A stretch of 64,000 nt of DNA from Desulfobacter sp. (GTDB lineage Bacteria; Desulfobacterota; Desulfobacteria; Desulfobacterales; Desulfobacteraceae), in NCBI GenBank assembly GCA_028768545.1, contig CP054838.1, positions 1,171,501 to 1,235,500 on the forward strand, read 5' to 3'. Positions within the stretch are counted from its first letter, which is position 1. Every line of letters starts with the position of its first letter. This document shows positions 45,382-53,929 of the stretch, piece by piece. A program made the translations under genes and the position numbers. The notes beneath the pieces were generated by a model. The model did no database searches. It saw only the letters and a list, made by a program, of their open reading frames with translations, and was not told where the DNA came from.

Positions 45382-46692
45382 CAGTGATGTCCGGTTAGGT
45401 TTTTGCTTGCTCAATAATTTTTTGATCTTTGACAATATTGTCCCTGTTTGAACTATGAGAGCCCTGCTCCTCGCAGCCAAACAGGTCATTTAGAATGGCG
45501 GTTCGCAGTTGCCGAACTCTTTTGATCGTGACCTTTTCATTAAACTGTTTTTGGCAATGGATTGCCAGTAACAGGTAAGTGATAAGGCCGCCAAGAATCT
45601 GAACCATAAGGCCGTATTCACTGCGGGCAATGAGATGATATACCTTCAGATGTTCTTTCCACCATTTGAAAAAATCCTCAATGGTCCACCGGAGTTTATA
45701 AATTGTTGCTATTTGTTCCGCTGTTAAATCATGCCTGTCAGTTGCCACATAGTATTTGACGCCAGCAATTTTATAGCCAACAACCCGAACAGGCCTTTTC
45801 GTCTGGTTTTGATTCGGAGTACCAAGTTTAACCAGTGCATCATAAAAAATGTAGCTGTCGGAAGGGGTCTCGTGGTTATCAATAATTGTTCTTGTTGTCC
45901 TGGTTTTTATACGGCAGACAAAATGTTTGCCTTGCTCCTGAAGCAGGTCAAATTCTTTATGGGATTGATATCCACGATCCATAACACCTGTTTGCCCCTT
46001 GGAAAGTATTTTGGGAACAAAAGTGCGTTCAGCGCCGTTGCCTTCAGTCAAAAAGATTTTGTTTGGGATTCCGTGATTAATGTCAAATCCGCAATGTACT
46101 TTGGCTTTTTTACTTCCTTTTCTGTAGTTCGCCCAGTGCATTGAAAGGACTGCATTTATGAGACTACCGTCAATGGAAACCAACTCTCCTAACTCGGCGT
46201 GTTCACCCGGATGACACTCAAGAGCCTGTTTATAAAGATCCTCAAAGATAAATTGCAGTTGTTCGAGTCCCCTGTGATTGATGGCTTCACAGAAACTACT
46301 ACGGCTGATACCACCGTCTGGCGCAATATTTTCTTTAGCAAAAACATTCTCCTTGAGATCCTGAATTAAATGTCGGGCAGACTTGTGCTCCTGAAGATGG
46401 AAATAAACCAAAGCATTTATCTGGTCTTCGAATGTCATTTTTAAAGGGCGGTCTCCTCGAGATTGTAATTCCGGTGCTTTTGAAAGTGACTTTATCAGAG
46501 GGCACCTGAAATTGTCAAAGTTCAGGGACCGTAGTTGTTTTTTAGGGACTGAGATGTGCGTCATTTGAGCTCCTTGAGTTAAATTTTCAAGGCGCACAAA
46601 AATTTTTACGCACATTTGTCAACACAAAACCGACTGTTTTTTCAATGATTTTAGATGCTTTTTATATGCAACAACCTAACCGGACACTACTG
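45382..46692 (-). mobile_element. IS4-family insertion sequence, 1311 bp, with 9-bp target duplication
   Basis: The ends are imperfect inverted repeats: CAGTGATGTCCGGTTAGGTT at the left and, read inward from the right, CAGTAGTGTCCGGTTAGGTT, continuing to TTGC in both. The 9-base direct repeat ACTTTTTTT flanks the element (45373-45381 and 46693-46701). It holds a single intact transposase gene. It sits between the divergent genes mobB and aroK, 29 bases before the aroK start. Confidence 0.9.
45395..46564 (-). CDS. IS4-family transposase
   Basis: 389 residues from ATG 46564, with AAGGAG six bases upstream. The DDE catalytic residues are visible: ELVSIDGSLINAVLSMHWAN (first Asp), GQTGVMDRGYQSHKEF (second Asp) and YKLRWTIEDFFKWWKEHLKV, the IS4 Y-(2)-R-(3)-E-(6)-K motif. 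It has no frameshift or stop, so the element may be active. Confidence 0.92.
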   Translation of the reverse strand: MTHISVPKKQLRSLNFDNFRCPLIKSLSKAPELQSRGDRPLKMTFEDQINALVYFHLQEHKSARHLIQDLKENVFAKENIAPDGGISRSSFCEAINHRGLEQLQFIFEDLYKQALECHPGEHAELGELVSIDGSLINAVLSMHWANYRKGSKKAKVHCGFDINHGIPNKIFLTEGNGAERTFVPKILSKGQTGVMDRGYQSHKEFDLLQEQGKHFVCRIKTRTTRTIIDNHETPSDSYIFYDALVKLGTPNQNQTKRPVRVVGYKIAGVKYYVATDRHDLTAEQIATIYKLRWTIEDFFKWWKEHLKVYHLIARSEYGLMVQILGGLITYLLLAIHCQKQFNEKVTIKRVRQLRTAILNDLFGCEEQGSHSSNRDNIVKDQKIIEQAKT

Positions 46693-46721
46693 ACTTTTTT
46701 TAGATTGCTGGGAAAGGATTG

Positions 46722-47252
46722 ATGGAAATTAAAAATAATCTGGCCTTGATCGGTATGCCGGCGGTGGGCAAGAGCACCGTGGGCGTCCTGCTGGCCAAAA
46801 AAATGGGGTATGCATTCCAGGATACCGATATTTTAATTCAGACACAAGAAGGGATGACCCTGGCCCAGATCATCGAGGCAAAGGGGCGTAAGACTTTTTT
46901 AGACATTGAGGCCCGGCATCTGATGGGGCTGGGGTGTTCCTCCCAGGTGATTGCCACGGGCGGTTCGGTTATTTACAGGGAGGCTGCCATGATCCATCTT
47001 GCACAAATGGCGACCATTGTATACCTTAGTGTTGATCTGCCCGTACTCATGACCCGGCTGTCCGACCTGGAAGCCAGGGGGGTGGCCATTGGTCCGGGCC
47101 GGGGGGTTGACGATCTTTACAAAGAACGGACGCCCCTGTATGATAAATTCTGCGATATTAAAATTGACTGCGGGCAGATGTGGCCGGACCAGGTGGTCTC
47201 TGCCGTTTTTGAGGCGGTTTGTTGCCCAAACCCCGCCCGTATGGACAAATAA
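46722..47252 (+). CDS. aroK: Shikimate kinase
   Basis: 176 residues from ATG 46722, with AAAGGA just upstream. Walker A is LIGMPAVGKSTVGVLL; DTDILIQTQEGMTL and the substrate-site VIATGGSVIYRE follow. A late RGVAIGPGRGVDDLYKERTP matches the lid. It phosphorylates shikimate in aromatic amino acid synthesis. The IS4-type element has been inserted 29 bases upstream, so the original promoter is displaced. Confidence 0.92.
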   Translation: MEIKNNLALIGMPAVGKSTVGVLLAKKMGYAFQDTDILIQTQEGMTLAQIIEAKGRKTFLDIEARHLMGLGCSSQVIATGGSVIYREAAMIHLAQMATIVYLSVDLPVLMTRLSDLEARGVAIGPGRGVDDLYKERTPLYDKFCDIKIDCGQMWPDQVVSAVFEAVCCPNPARMDK

Positions 47253-47280
47253 TGGCATGATGCCGGGAAGGAATCAGGTT

Positions 47281-48249
47281 ATGGATGAGATGCTGACAAC
47301 AAAAGAGGTGGCCAAATTTCTCAATGTGAATGAGAAAATGGTCTATTCCCTGATTGCGGAAAAAGGTCTGCCTGCATCCAAGGTGACCGGAAAATGGATA
47401 TTTCCCATTGACCTGGTCCGTCAATGGGTGGAAACCGGGACGGAAAATTATCCGGAAATTGCCCCCCTACCTCCTTATCACGGCCTGGTACTCATCGCAG
47501 GGTCCAATGATCTGATTCTGGATGCCTTGATCACCACCTTTAACCTCAAACACCAGGAGCACATGGCCATGTTCGGCCTTACCGGAAGCATGGGCGGGCT
47601 AAAAGCCCTGCGTATGAACCGATGCCATATTGCCGCCTCTCACCTGGTGGCTGACAATAAAGAGTATAATTTCCCCTTTATTAAAGATGAGATGAGCCAG
47701 GTGCCGGCTGTGGTGAATTTCTGCCAAAGGGAGCAGGGCCTGATGGTGGCAAAGAACAATCCAGAACAGATTTTATCTGTTCTGGACCTGGCTGCAAAGG
47801 GGCTGACTATGGTTAACCGTCGGCTGGGCACAGGCACCCGCCAGCTCTTTGATCGCGAGTTGAAAAAACAAGGGGTTCTGGGTGAGGCCATAAAGGGATA
47901 TGAGACCTGTCTGCCCCGTCATATGGATGTGGGGATTGCTGTCCTGTCCGGGGCGGCCCATGCCGGCCCGGGGATCCGGGCGGTTGCCAATATCCTGGGG
48001 CTGGATTTTATCCCCCTGAACTGGGAGCGGTTTGATCTGCTTGTCAACAAGGACCGGTTTTTTGACAAGGGTATTCAATTGTTTTTATCTTTGCTCAAGG
48101 GCAAGGTGATCCAGCGGACTGCTGAAAAATACGGGGGGTATGACCTGTCCATGACCGGCAAGATGGTCTATCCTGAAACCGATCTTCCGTCTGAAGAGTC
48201 TTCGGACAAAAAAGATATTGTTGGAGACCCCCCGCAGGGCAAGGGGTGA
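47281..48249 (+). CDS. HTH (excisionase-type) regulator with a periplasmic-binding-like sensor domain
   Basis: 322 residues. An N-terminal MerR/excisionase-type HTH (LTTKEVAKFLNVNEKMVYSL, WIFPIDLVRQWV) is joined to a type 2 periplasmic-binding fold without a signal peptide: VLIAGSNDLILDAL, TGSMGGLKALRMNRCHIAAS and YNFPFI. This architecture matches COG1910 proteins, thought to sense molybdate, tungstate or a cofactor. It follows aroK by 28 bases and lies near mobB. The ligand is inferred, not shown. Confidence 0.8.
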   Translation: MDEMLTTKEVAKFLNVNEKMVYSLIAEKGLPASKVTGKWIFPIDLVRQWVETGTENYPEIAPLPPYHGLVLIAGSNDLILDALITTFNLKHQEHMAMFGLTGSMGGLKALRMNRCHIAASHLVADNKEYNFPFIKDEMSQVPAVVNFCQREQGLMVAKNNPEQILSVLDLAAKGLTMVNRRLGTGTRQLFDRELKKQGVLGEAIKGYETCLPRHMDVGIAVLSGAAHAGPGIRAVANILGLDFIPLNWERFDLLVNKDRFFDKGIQLFLSLLKGKVIQRTAEKYGGYDLSMTGKMVYPETDLPSEESSDKKDIVGDPPQGKG

Positions 48250-48265
48250 TTCTCCAACAAACGGT

Positions 48266-49063
48266 TTAGGCGATCTCCGGAAAAAAGATCTGGGGATCTT
48301 TTCTGGTGCTGCAATTTTCGTTCAGCCATTTTGCCTTGTCTTTCATGGGGCCTTCTTTGAGAGATCTTGCATTCTGGGGGCAGGCCTTGATGCAGGCACA
48401 GCAGAAGATACATCTATCATCAATGGTGGCATATCCCTTTGTTTCATCCACAGCCTCTTTGGGGCAGGCCGTGACGCATACCCCGCAGTCATCACAGTCA
48501 TCTGAAACATCAATAAAGGCAAAGGCCCCTTTTCCCATCCCCTGTTTGTAGGGATGATTGCCCGGCACCTTTAGAGCGCCCGGGGCTTTGCCGGTCTCTA
48601 AGTGTTCCGCAATTTTTTTCCCAAAGGCAAATGCCTGTTCAAGGTCCTGGGCATCCGGCCGGTTTAAGGCCGTGGGAAATTCTGTGCTTGAAAAGGAATG
48701 CTCTCCCACAAAGGCAGAGGCGGCCATGGGGTCAAATCCGCAGTCCTGTGCAATGTCTGTAAGCTCTAACAGGGCATCGTCAAATTCCCGGTTGCCGTAT
48801 ACCACGACGGGCACCACCGGGGTGTGGTCGGCTTGAAGGGTTTTAAAGTAATCTGCTGCATCTTTTGGGATACGGCCTGAATACACAGGTGCCCCCATGA
48901 GGACAATCTCATTTTCAAACTTGGGAGCCAGCTGAAATCTTGTTGCAGGCAATGTGATATCAACGACCTTGGTCACCTTTTTTCCCATGCCTTTGGCAAT
49001 TTCTTCCAACACGGTCCGGGTGGTCTGGGTGGGGGAAAAATAAATAAGCGTGATCTCTTTCAT
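48266..49063 (-). CDS. EFR1-family flavodoxin/ferredoxin protein
   Basis: 265 residues. The N-terminal flavodoxin-like domain (TLIYFSPTQTTRTVLEEIAK, VLMGAPVYSGRIP) is followed by two [4Fe-4S] motifs: CDDCGVCVTACPKEAV and CIFCCACIKACPQNA. It is a cytoplasmic electron carrier of anaerobes; partner unknown. It is convergent with the HTH regulator gene and shares its direction with nrdD-nrdG, so it could feed electrons to the class III reductase activation (inference). Confidence 0.88.
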   Translation of the reverse strand: MKEITLIYFSPTQTTRTVLEEIAKGMGKKVTKVVDITLPATRFQLAPKFENEIVLMGAPVYSGRIPKDAADYFKTLQADHTPVVPVVVYGNREFDDALLELTDIAQDCGFDPMAASAFVGEHSFSSTEFPTALNRPDAQDLEQAFAFGKKIAEHLETGKAPGALKVPGNHPYKQGMGKGAFAFIDVSDDCDDCGVCVTACPKEAVDETKGYATIDDRCIFCCACIKACPQNARSLKEGPMKDKAKWLNENCSTRKDPQIFFPEIA

Positions 49064-49093
49064 AAAATCTCCTTTATTCTAAAAGCGTTTAAA

Positions 49094-49816
49094 TTACCTG
49101 ATGGCCGCTTTTTGTACGAAGGGTGAGATCGTCTGCTTTAAATCTTCCATCTCATCTTGGGTAAAAAAATGGTGGTCATCCGTTAAAAAACTGGGGTCCA
49201 GAATATCCACATTCCGGGAGCAGTTCTGGAGTATATAGGTTGATGCCCCTTGAATCATCTTGCCGATTTTTGCCATGATTTCCCGGGTAATAAAGGGTCT
49301 GGCACAGGTGGTCCTGAACTCATAGCCCAGGGCCTTGTCTATGATCAGGTCAATGGACTCCCGGATGCTTTCCACTTCGGATGTGTTTTTCATCACCAAG
49401 GGGTAGTGTTCAAGATCTGTTTTAATGTCCATTGCCAGATAGTCCACCAGACCCTGTTCCATGAGGCGAGCCAGGATTGCCGGCCGTGTGCCGTTGGAAT
49501 CGAGTTTGATCTTGAATCCCATATCCCTGACCCGACGGATGAAATCCGGCAAATCTTTTTGAAGGGTGGGTTCTCCCCCGGTAATGGCCACGCCCTGGAT
49601 CATGCCCCTGCGCCTTTTAAGAAAGGCGAAAATTTCCTCTTCGGTAAATTCCGGGGCTGTTTTCTTGTCCGTGCCTGCCCTGTTCACAGGCCCGGCAGCA
49701 AGTGCCGGGTTATGGCAGTAGGGGCAGGTGAAATTGCAGCCGGGCGTAAAGACCAGGCAGGCAATTTCACCCGGGAAATCAATGAGGGTGTTTTTTTGAA
49801 ATCCGCCGATATGCAT
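49094..49816 (-). CDS. nrdG: Anaerobic ribonucleoside-triphosphate reductase activating protein
   Basis: 240 residues, a radical SAM enzyme: FTPGCNFTCPYCHNPAL supplies the CxxxCxxC cluster, followed by VAITGGEPTLQKDLPDFIRR and IKLDSNGTRPAIL. It makes the glycyl radical on NrdD. It lies eight bases after nrdD on the same strand, the normal pairing. It is somewhat longer than E. coli NrdG and resembles the type found in strict anaerobes. Confidence 0.93.
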   Translation of the reverse strand: MHIGGFQKNTLIDFPGEIACLVFTPGCNFTCPYCHNPALAAGPVNRAGTDKKTAPEFTEEEIFAFLKRRRGMIQGVAITGGEPTLQKDLPDFIRRVRDMGFKIKLDSNGTRPAILARLMEQGLVDYLAMDIKTDLEHYPLVMKNTSEVESIRESIDLIIDKALGYEFRTTCARPFITREIMAKIGKMIQGASTYILQNCSRNVDILDPSFLTDDHHFFTQDEMEDLKQTISPFVQKAAIR

Positions 49817-49824
49817 GGGCTGTC

Positions 49825-51933
49825 CTAGGATGCCACCTGGTGGGTATTATAGGTTTTTCTCATGCAAAATTCGGTTTGTTTGCCGTTGTTCCACTGGCTC
49901 ACAGGTCTCAGATATCCGACCACTCTGGAGTAGACTTCAGTCGGTGCATCGCAGGTCTCGCATCTTTCATGCTCACCTGAAATATACCCGTGGGAGGGGC
50001 AGACGCTAAAGGTCGGGGTCAGGGTAAAATAAGGCAGGCGGAAGGTGTTGGACACCTTGGACACCATCTGTTTGACCACTTCAATATCCTGAACTTCTTC
50101 GCCCAAAAATAGGTGCTGGACCGTGCCGCCGGTATATTTGGTCTGAAGGTTGTCCTGGAGTTCCAGAGCCTCAAACAGATCATCGGTGTAGTTTACCGGC
50201 AGATGGGTGGAGTTGGTGTAAAAGGGGTCGCTTCCGTTCTGGAATTCTTCTTCATTGGCGCAGATGATGCTCTTGAATTTCTTTTTGTCCAAATTGGCAA
50301 ACCTGTAGGTGGTGCCCTCTGCAGGGGTGGCTTCCAGGTTGAAGATCTCGTCGGTGGCTTCCTGCAGATTTTCAATCTTGGATCGGATATGATCCATGAC
50401 CTTTACGGCAAACGCCTGGCCCTCTTTGGATGCAATGCCGTACTTTTCACCCATGAAGTTGATGCAGGCCTCGTTCATGCCCAGGATGCCGATGGTGGAA
50501 AAATGATTCCGCCAGTATACCCCGGTGCTTTCCTTGATTTTTCTTAAATAGAATTTTGAATAGGGGTAGAGATCTCCGTTGGTGAATTTTTCAAGGATTT
50601 TACGCTTGATGCCCAAAGATTCCGCAGAGATGTCAATGAGGTTGTCCAGGCGGTCAAAAAAGTCGGCTTCATCTTCGGCCACATAACCGATTCTCGGCAG
50701 GTTCAAGGTGACCACCCCGATGGAACCGGTCAGAGGATTGGCCCCGAAAAGACCGCCCCCCCGTTTGCGCAGCTCCCTGTTGTCCAGGCGCAATCGGCAG
50801 CACATGGATCTTGCATCTTCGGGATCCATGTCTGAATTGACAAAATTTGAAAAATAGGGAATGCCGTATTTTCCGGTCATTTTCCATATGTTTTCCAGTT
50901 TGGGATTGGCCCAGTCAAAATCTTCGGTAATATTATAGGTGGGGATGGGAAAGGTAAACACCCGGCCCTTGGCATCCCCTTCCATCATGACCTCGGCAAA
51001 GGCGGCATTGATGATGTCCATCTCATCCTGGAACTGGGCATAGGTCTCTTCCAAATATTGGCCGCCAATGATGACGGGGCTGTCCTTAAGGGTGCCGGGA
51101 ACAATCAAATCCATGGTGATATTGGTAAAAGGGGTTTGAAACCCGACCCGGGTGGGGATATTGATGTTGAATACAAATTCCTGAAGGGCCTGTTTGACCT
51201 CTTTGTAGCTTAGGTTGTCATGTCTGACAAAAGGGGCCAAAAGGGTGTCAAAATTGGACATGGCCTGGGCCCCTGCAGCCTCTCCCTGGAGGGTGTAAAA
51301 GAAATTGACAACCTGTCCCAGTGCGCTTCTGAAATGCTTGGGCGGAGAGGATTCCACTTTTCCAGCCACCCCTTTGAACCCTTCAACCAGAAGGTCCTGG
51401 AGGTCCCAGCCCACACAATACACAGACAAGAGGCTTAGATCGTGGATGTGAATATCACCGCTGTAGTGGGCATCCCGGATTGCAGGCGGGTAAATGCGGT
51501 TGAGCCAGTATTCTGCGGTAATGTCCGAAGAGATGTAATTGTTCAGGCCCTGGAGGGAATAGCTCATATTGGAGTTCTCTTTGACCTTCCAGTCCATGCG
51601 GCTGATATAGGATTCCATGAGGCCGACGTTCTCGTCAATGGCAATTTTACGGATCTGGTTGTGCTGTTCCCGGTAGATAATATAGGCTTTGGCAGTCTTA
51701 TAAAAGGGGGAGTCTAGCAGGACCCGTTCCACAATATCCTGAACTTCCTCTACTTCCGGAACAGAGCCCAACTGAAGGTCGCGTGCCAGGGTCAGCACTC
51801 GCATGGTCATTTTTTTGGCATCCCTGCCGTTGAATTCTCCGGTTGCCTCACCTGCCTTTACCAGGGCATTGGTGATCTTGGAAGAATTAAATTGCGCAAC
51901 CCGTCCGTCACGTTTTTTGATCTGCTCAAACAT
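49825..51933 (-). CDS. nrdD: Anaerobic (class III) ribonucleoside-triphosphate reductase
   Basis: 702 residues from ATG 51933, with AGAGGTGGG upstream; an in-frame ATG at 51996 would add 21 residues overlapping the regulatory region. An N-terminal ATP-cone (IKKRDGRVAQFNSSKITNAL) is followed by the barrel. The C-terminus has the zinc cysteines (CPSHGYISGEHERCETC) and the glycyl-radical site RVVGYLRPVSQWNNGKQTEF. It makes dNTPs without oxygen. NrdR boxes lie upstream. Confidence 0.95.
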   Translation of the reverse strand: MFEQIKKRDGRVAQFNSSKITNALVKAGEATGEFNGRDAKKMTMRVLTLARDLQLGSVPEVEEVQDIVERVLLDSPFYKTAKAYIIYREQHNQIRKIAIDENVGLMESYISRMDWKVKENSNMSYSLQGLNNYISSDITAEYWLNRIYPPAIRDAHYSGDIHIHDLSLLSVYCVGWDLQDLLVEGFKGVAGKVESSPPKHFRSALGQVVNFFYTLQGEAAGAQAMSNFDTLLAPFVRHDNLSYKEVKQALQEFVFNINIPTRVGFQTPFTNITMDLIVPGTLKDSPVIIGGQYLEETYAQFQDEMDIINAAFAEVMMEGDAKGRVFTFPIPTYNITEDFDWANPKLENIWKMTGKYGIPYFSNFVNSDMDPEDARSMCCRLRLDNRELRKRGGGLFGANPLTGSIGVVTLNLPRIGYVAEDEADFFDRLDNLIDISAESLGIKRKILEKFTNGDLYPYSKFYLRKIKESTGVYWRNHFSTIGILGMNEACINFMGEKYGIASKEGQAFAVKVMDHIRSKIENLQEATDEIFNLEATPAEGTTYRFANLDKKKFKSIICANEEEFQNGSDPFYTNSTHLPVNYTDDLFEALELQDNLQTKYTGGTVQHLFLGEEVQDIEVVKQMVSKVSNTFRLPYFTLTPTFSVCPSHGYISGEHERCETCDAPTEVYSRVVGYLRPVSQWNNGKQTEFCMRKTYNTHQVAS

Positions 51934-52029
51934 GTACCCACCTCTTGAAATCTGATTGAAATTAGCATATCTTGTTGTCTGTGCCGCCGGAAACATTATC
52001 GTGGACGTTCCGGGCAGGCCTCAGATCTA

Positions 52030-52076
52030 TCGCAATATATAGTTGGCTGTCAAGAGAAAAAAGCTATATATTGTGG
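52030..52076 (-). promoter_or_regulatory. nrdDG promoter region with tandem NrdR boxes
   Basis: On the minus strand CCACAATATATAGCTT (52061-52076) and CAACTATATATTGCGA (52030-52045) match the NrdR consensus at about 13 and 12 of 16 positions. Their starts are exactly 31 bases apart, as upstream of nrdJ. A TTGACA between the boxes could be the -35 element of the nrdDG promoter. Confidence 0.78.
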
Positions 52077-52102
52077 TTTCAACCTAACACCCTGGAAATG
52101 CA

Positions 52103-52351
52103 ATGCAACTGGATCAAAACCCTTTTTTTAGAAAAGCCATCGTGCCCTGGTATGACGCAAGTTTTGCCTGCTGGACCCTGATCTGGGCCATGGTGATTGT
52201 GTTTGGATTCTCTTTGGGCGGCATCTGGGTGGTCAGCACCACCCCTGAATTTTCAATGCACATCTGGTTTCCCTGTATGCTGGCAGGATTGTCCGGATTT
52301 TTGGCTCTGAAGGTGTATTTGCGGTTGCAGGCCAGGGCCGGAAACGATTAG
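52103..52351 (+). CDS. Small membrane protein, unknown
   Basis: 82 residues with two hydrophobic helices (CWTLIWAMVIVFGFSLGGIW; HIWFPCMLAGLSGFLAL) joined by a short loop and ending in a basic tail (KVYLRLQARAGND). No motif I recognise. It is divergent from nrdD and ends two bases before the convergent Nudix gene. A ribosome binding site is poor (CCTGGAAATGCA). Confidence 0.6.
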   Translation: MQLDQNPFFRKAIVPWYDASFACWTLIWAMVIVFGFSLGGIWVVSTTPEFSMHIWFPCMLAGLSGFLALKVYLRLQARAGND

Positions 52352-52353
52352 AT

Positions 52354-52929
52354 TTATCCCCTGAATCCCTGGACCACTTCAATGAGGTGGTGGAGAATTT
52401 TAGCCGTCACCCCCCAGATCACCACATCTTCGTAAGGATAGGTCAATTTCATGATACTGGGCTGGCGCCCGGCATAGCCTTTTTCTTTGTGAATTGTTTC
52501 AAGCAGGGCAAAGGGAATTTTAAAGACCCTGGAAATTTCTTCCCGGTCAAAACAAATCTGGTCCTTTTGATTCCATATTCCGGTAAATGCCTGGATATCC
52601 TTGTTGTTCAGGGTCTGAAAATGCCCGATGGATCCTGTGACCGCAACATTGTCGGCAATGATACCCATCTCTTCATTCAGCTCCCTTAGGGCGGTCGCCT
52701 TTGGGGAGGCATCCTTTTTGTCCACATGCCCCCCTGGAAACGCCATCTGGTTTCTCCAGGGATAGCCTTGGGTATCTGCCTTCTGGATAAAGAGAAGACT
52801 GGGGTCTGAATTGAATAAAAACAGGGCCATTACAGAGGTGGGCTGGTAAAGTTCAGGGTCCGGGGGCAGGGGGTGGTCTGCCGTCTCAATGGCGGATTGA
52901 ATTTGTTTTGTACATCTTGCCTGGTCCAT
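52354..52929 (-). CDS. Nudix hydrolase, CoA pyrophosphatase type
   Basis: 191 residues from ATG 52929 with GGAGG just upstream. The Nudix box is GGHVDKKDASPKATALRELN, followed by EEMG, with the UPF0035-like MAFPGGHV; the usual first Glu is Asp. Members cleave CoA to 3',5'-ADP and 4'-phosphopantetheine. E. coli YeaB/NudL is the nearest well-known relative. Convergent with the small membrane protein gene. Confidence 0.85.
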   Translation of the reverse strand: MDQARCTKQIQSAIETADHPLPPDPELYQPTSVMALFLFNSDPSLLFIQKADTQGYPWRNQMAFPGGHVDKKDASPKATALRELNEEMGIIADNVAVTGSIGHFQTLNNKDIQAFTGIWNQKDQICFDREEISRVFKIPFALLETIHKEKGYAGRQPSIMKLTYPYEDVVIWGVTAKILHHLIEVVQGFRG

Positions 52930-52992
52930 GGGCCTCCGATTCAAGAATTTAGGCTCATAAAATACATCTGATCCTTTTTCTTGTCAAACGCC

Positions 52993-53037
52993 GGGCAGAT
53001 GATCCTTTAAATTGTTGGCTGATCTGCCCTTTTTTTC
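52993..53037 (+). terminator. Rho-independent terminator-like hairpin upstream of the nuclease-like gene
   Basis: GGGCAGAT (52993-53000) and ATCTGCCC (53022-53029) pair with a 21-base loop and are followed by eight T. It ends transcription rightward. Since no gene to its left reads that way except the small membrane protein at 52103, it may stop that transcript or act as an attenuator for the gene at 53139. Confidence 0.5.
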
Positions 53038-53929
53038 TTGACCCGTCTGATCGTAATTGATTATTGATAGGAATCATAAGGTTTCATTTCTTTTTTCCGA
53101 CGATCAATACCTTATTTTCTTTTTAGTGGAGGTTCTTGATGAATTTGATAAAAATTCTTTCAAAAGTCAATCAGATAGAAAAAATTTCTTTTTTAAAAAT
53201 TCTGGATAAATTCTGCGAGGAAAACAGAGATAAGAATCCTAAAATAGATAAAATCCTCACTGAGAGTGACAACATGCTGAAAAAGGCTGAAGACTCAAGC
53301 ATCGTTCAGTTGTTTAGCCTGTTAAGGGATGAATATATGAAGCATCTTGAAACAGGCATAATCTTCAGCAACCATCAATTGGATATCGTTGTGGAAATCT
53401 TTGTTCGGGATGGAAACCAAATGATGTCTAAAGATTGGTTTTCAAAACTCTATAAACAATCATTATCTTCTTTGAAAAAGCATATAAAGCGGATAACTTC
53501 TGAGATTGCAAAAGAAAAAAGTGAGCTTGGGCCTGAAAAACGAAGAGATTATAAAATATATCAAAGTTGTGTGAAAACAGCCTTTACCAATGACATTCAA
53601 AATAATAGGGAAGAGCGCATTTCATGGTCTGAAAGAACCATCCTTCATACATTATCCACAAAACTCGGGCTTTTGCGAGAAGAAGAAAAATCAATTAGAT
53701 ATTCTGTTGTACCACCTGAAAGGCATGAGATAGATGAAATAATTACGGAATTAAAAGAAACAGGTATTATTTTTTTTAATCGGAAAACAAACACAATATT
53801 TGTGACGGATGAAATTATTTACCTGTTAAGAAAGATATTGGGCATTGAACTTCCTAATAAATATTTGCGTAGGATTCTTAAACATTTGAAAGATCCAGAA
53901 ATAAATCTCATTGCGCGACACTATAACCT

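Noticed and set aside
47089..47280. Longer start for the HTH regulator within aroK
   Set aside because: The extra residues are an out-of-frame translation of aroK; the start at 47281 precedes the HTH directly.
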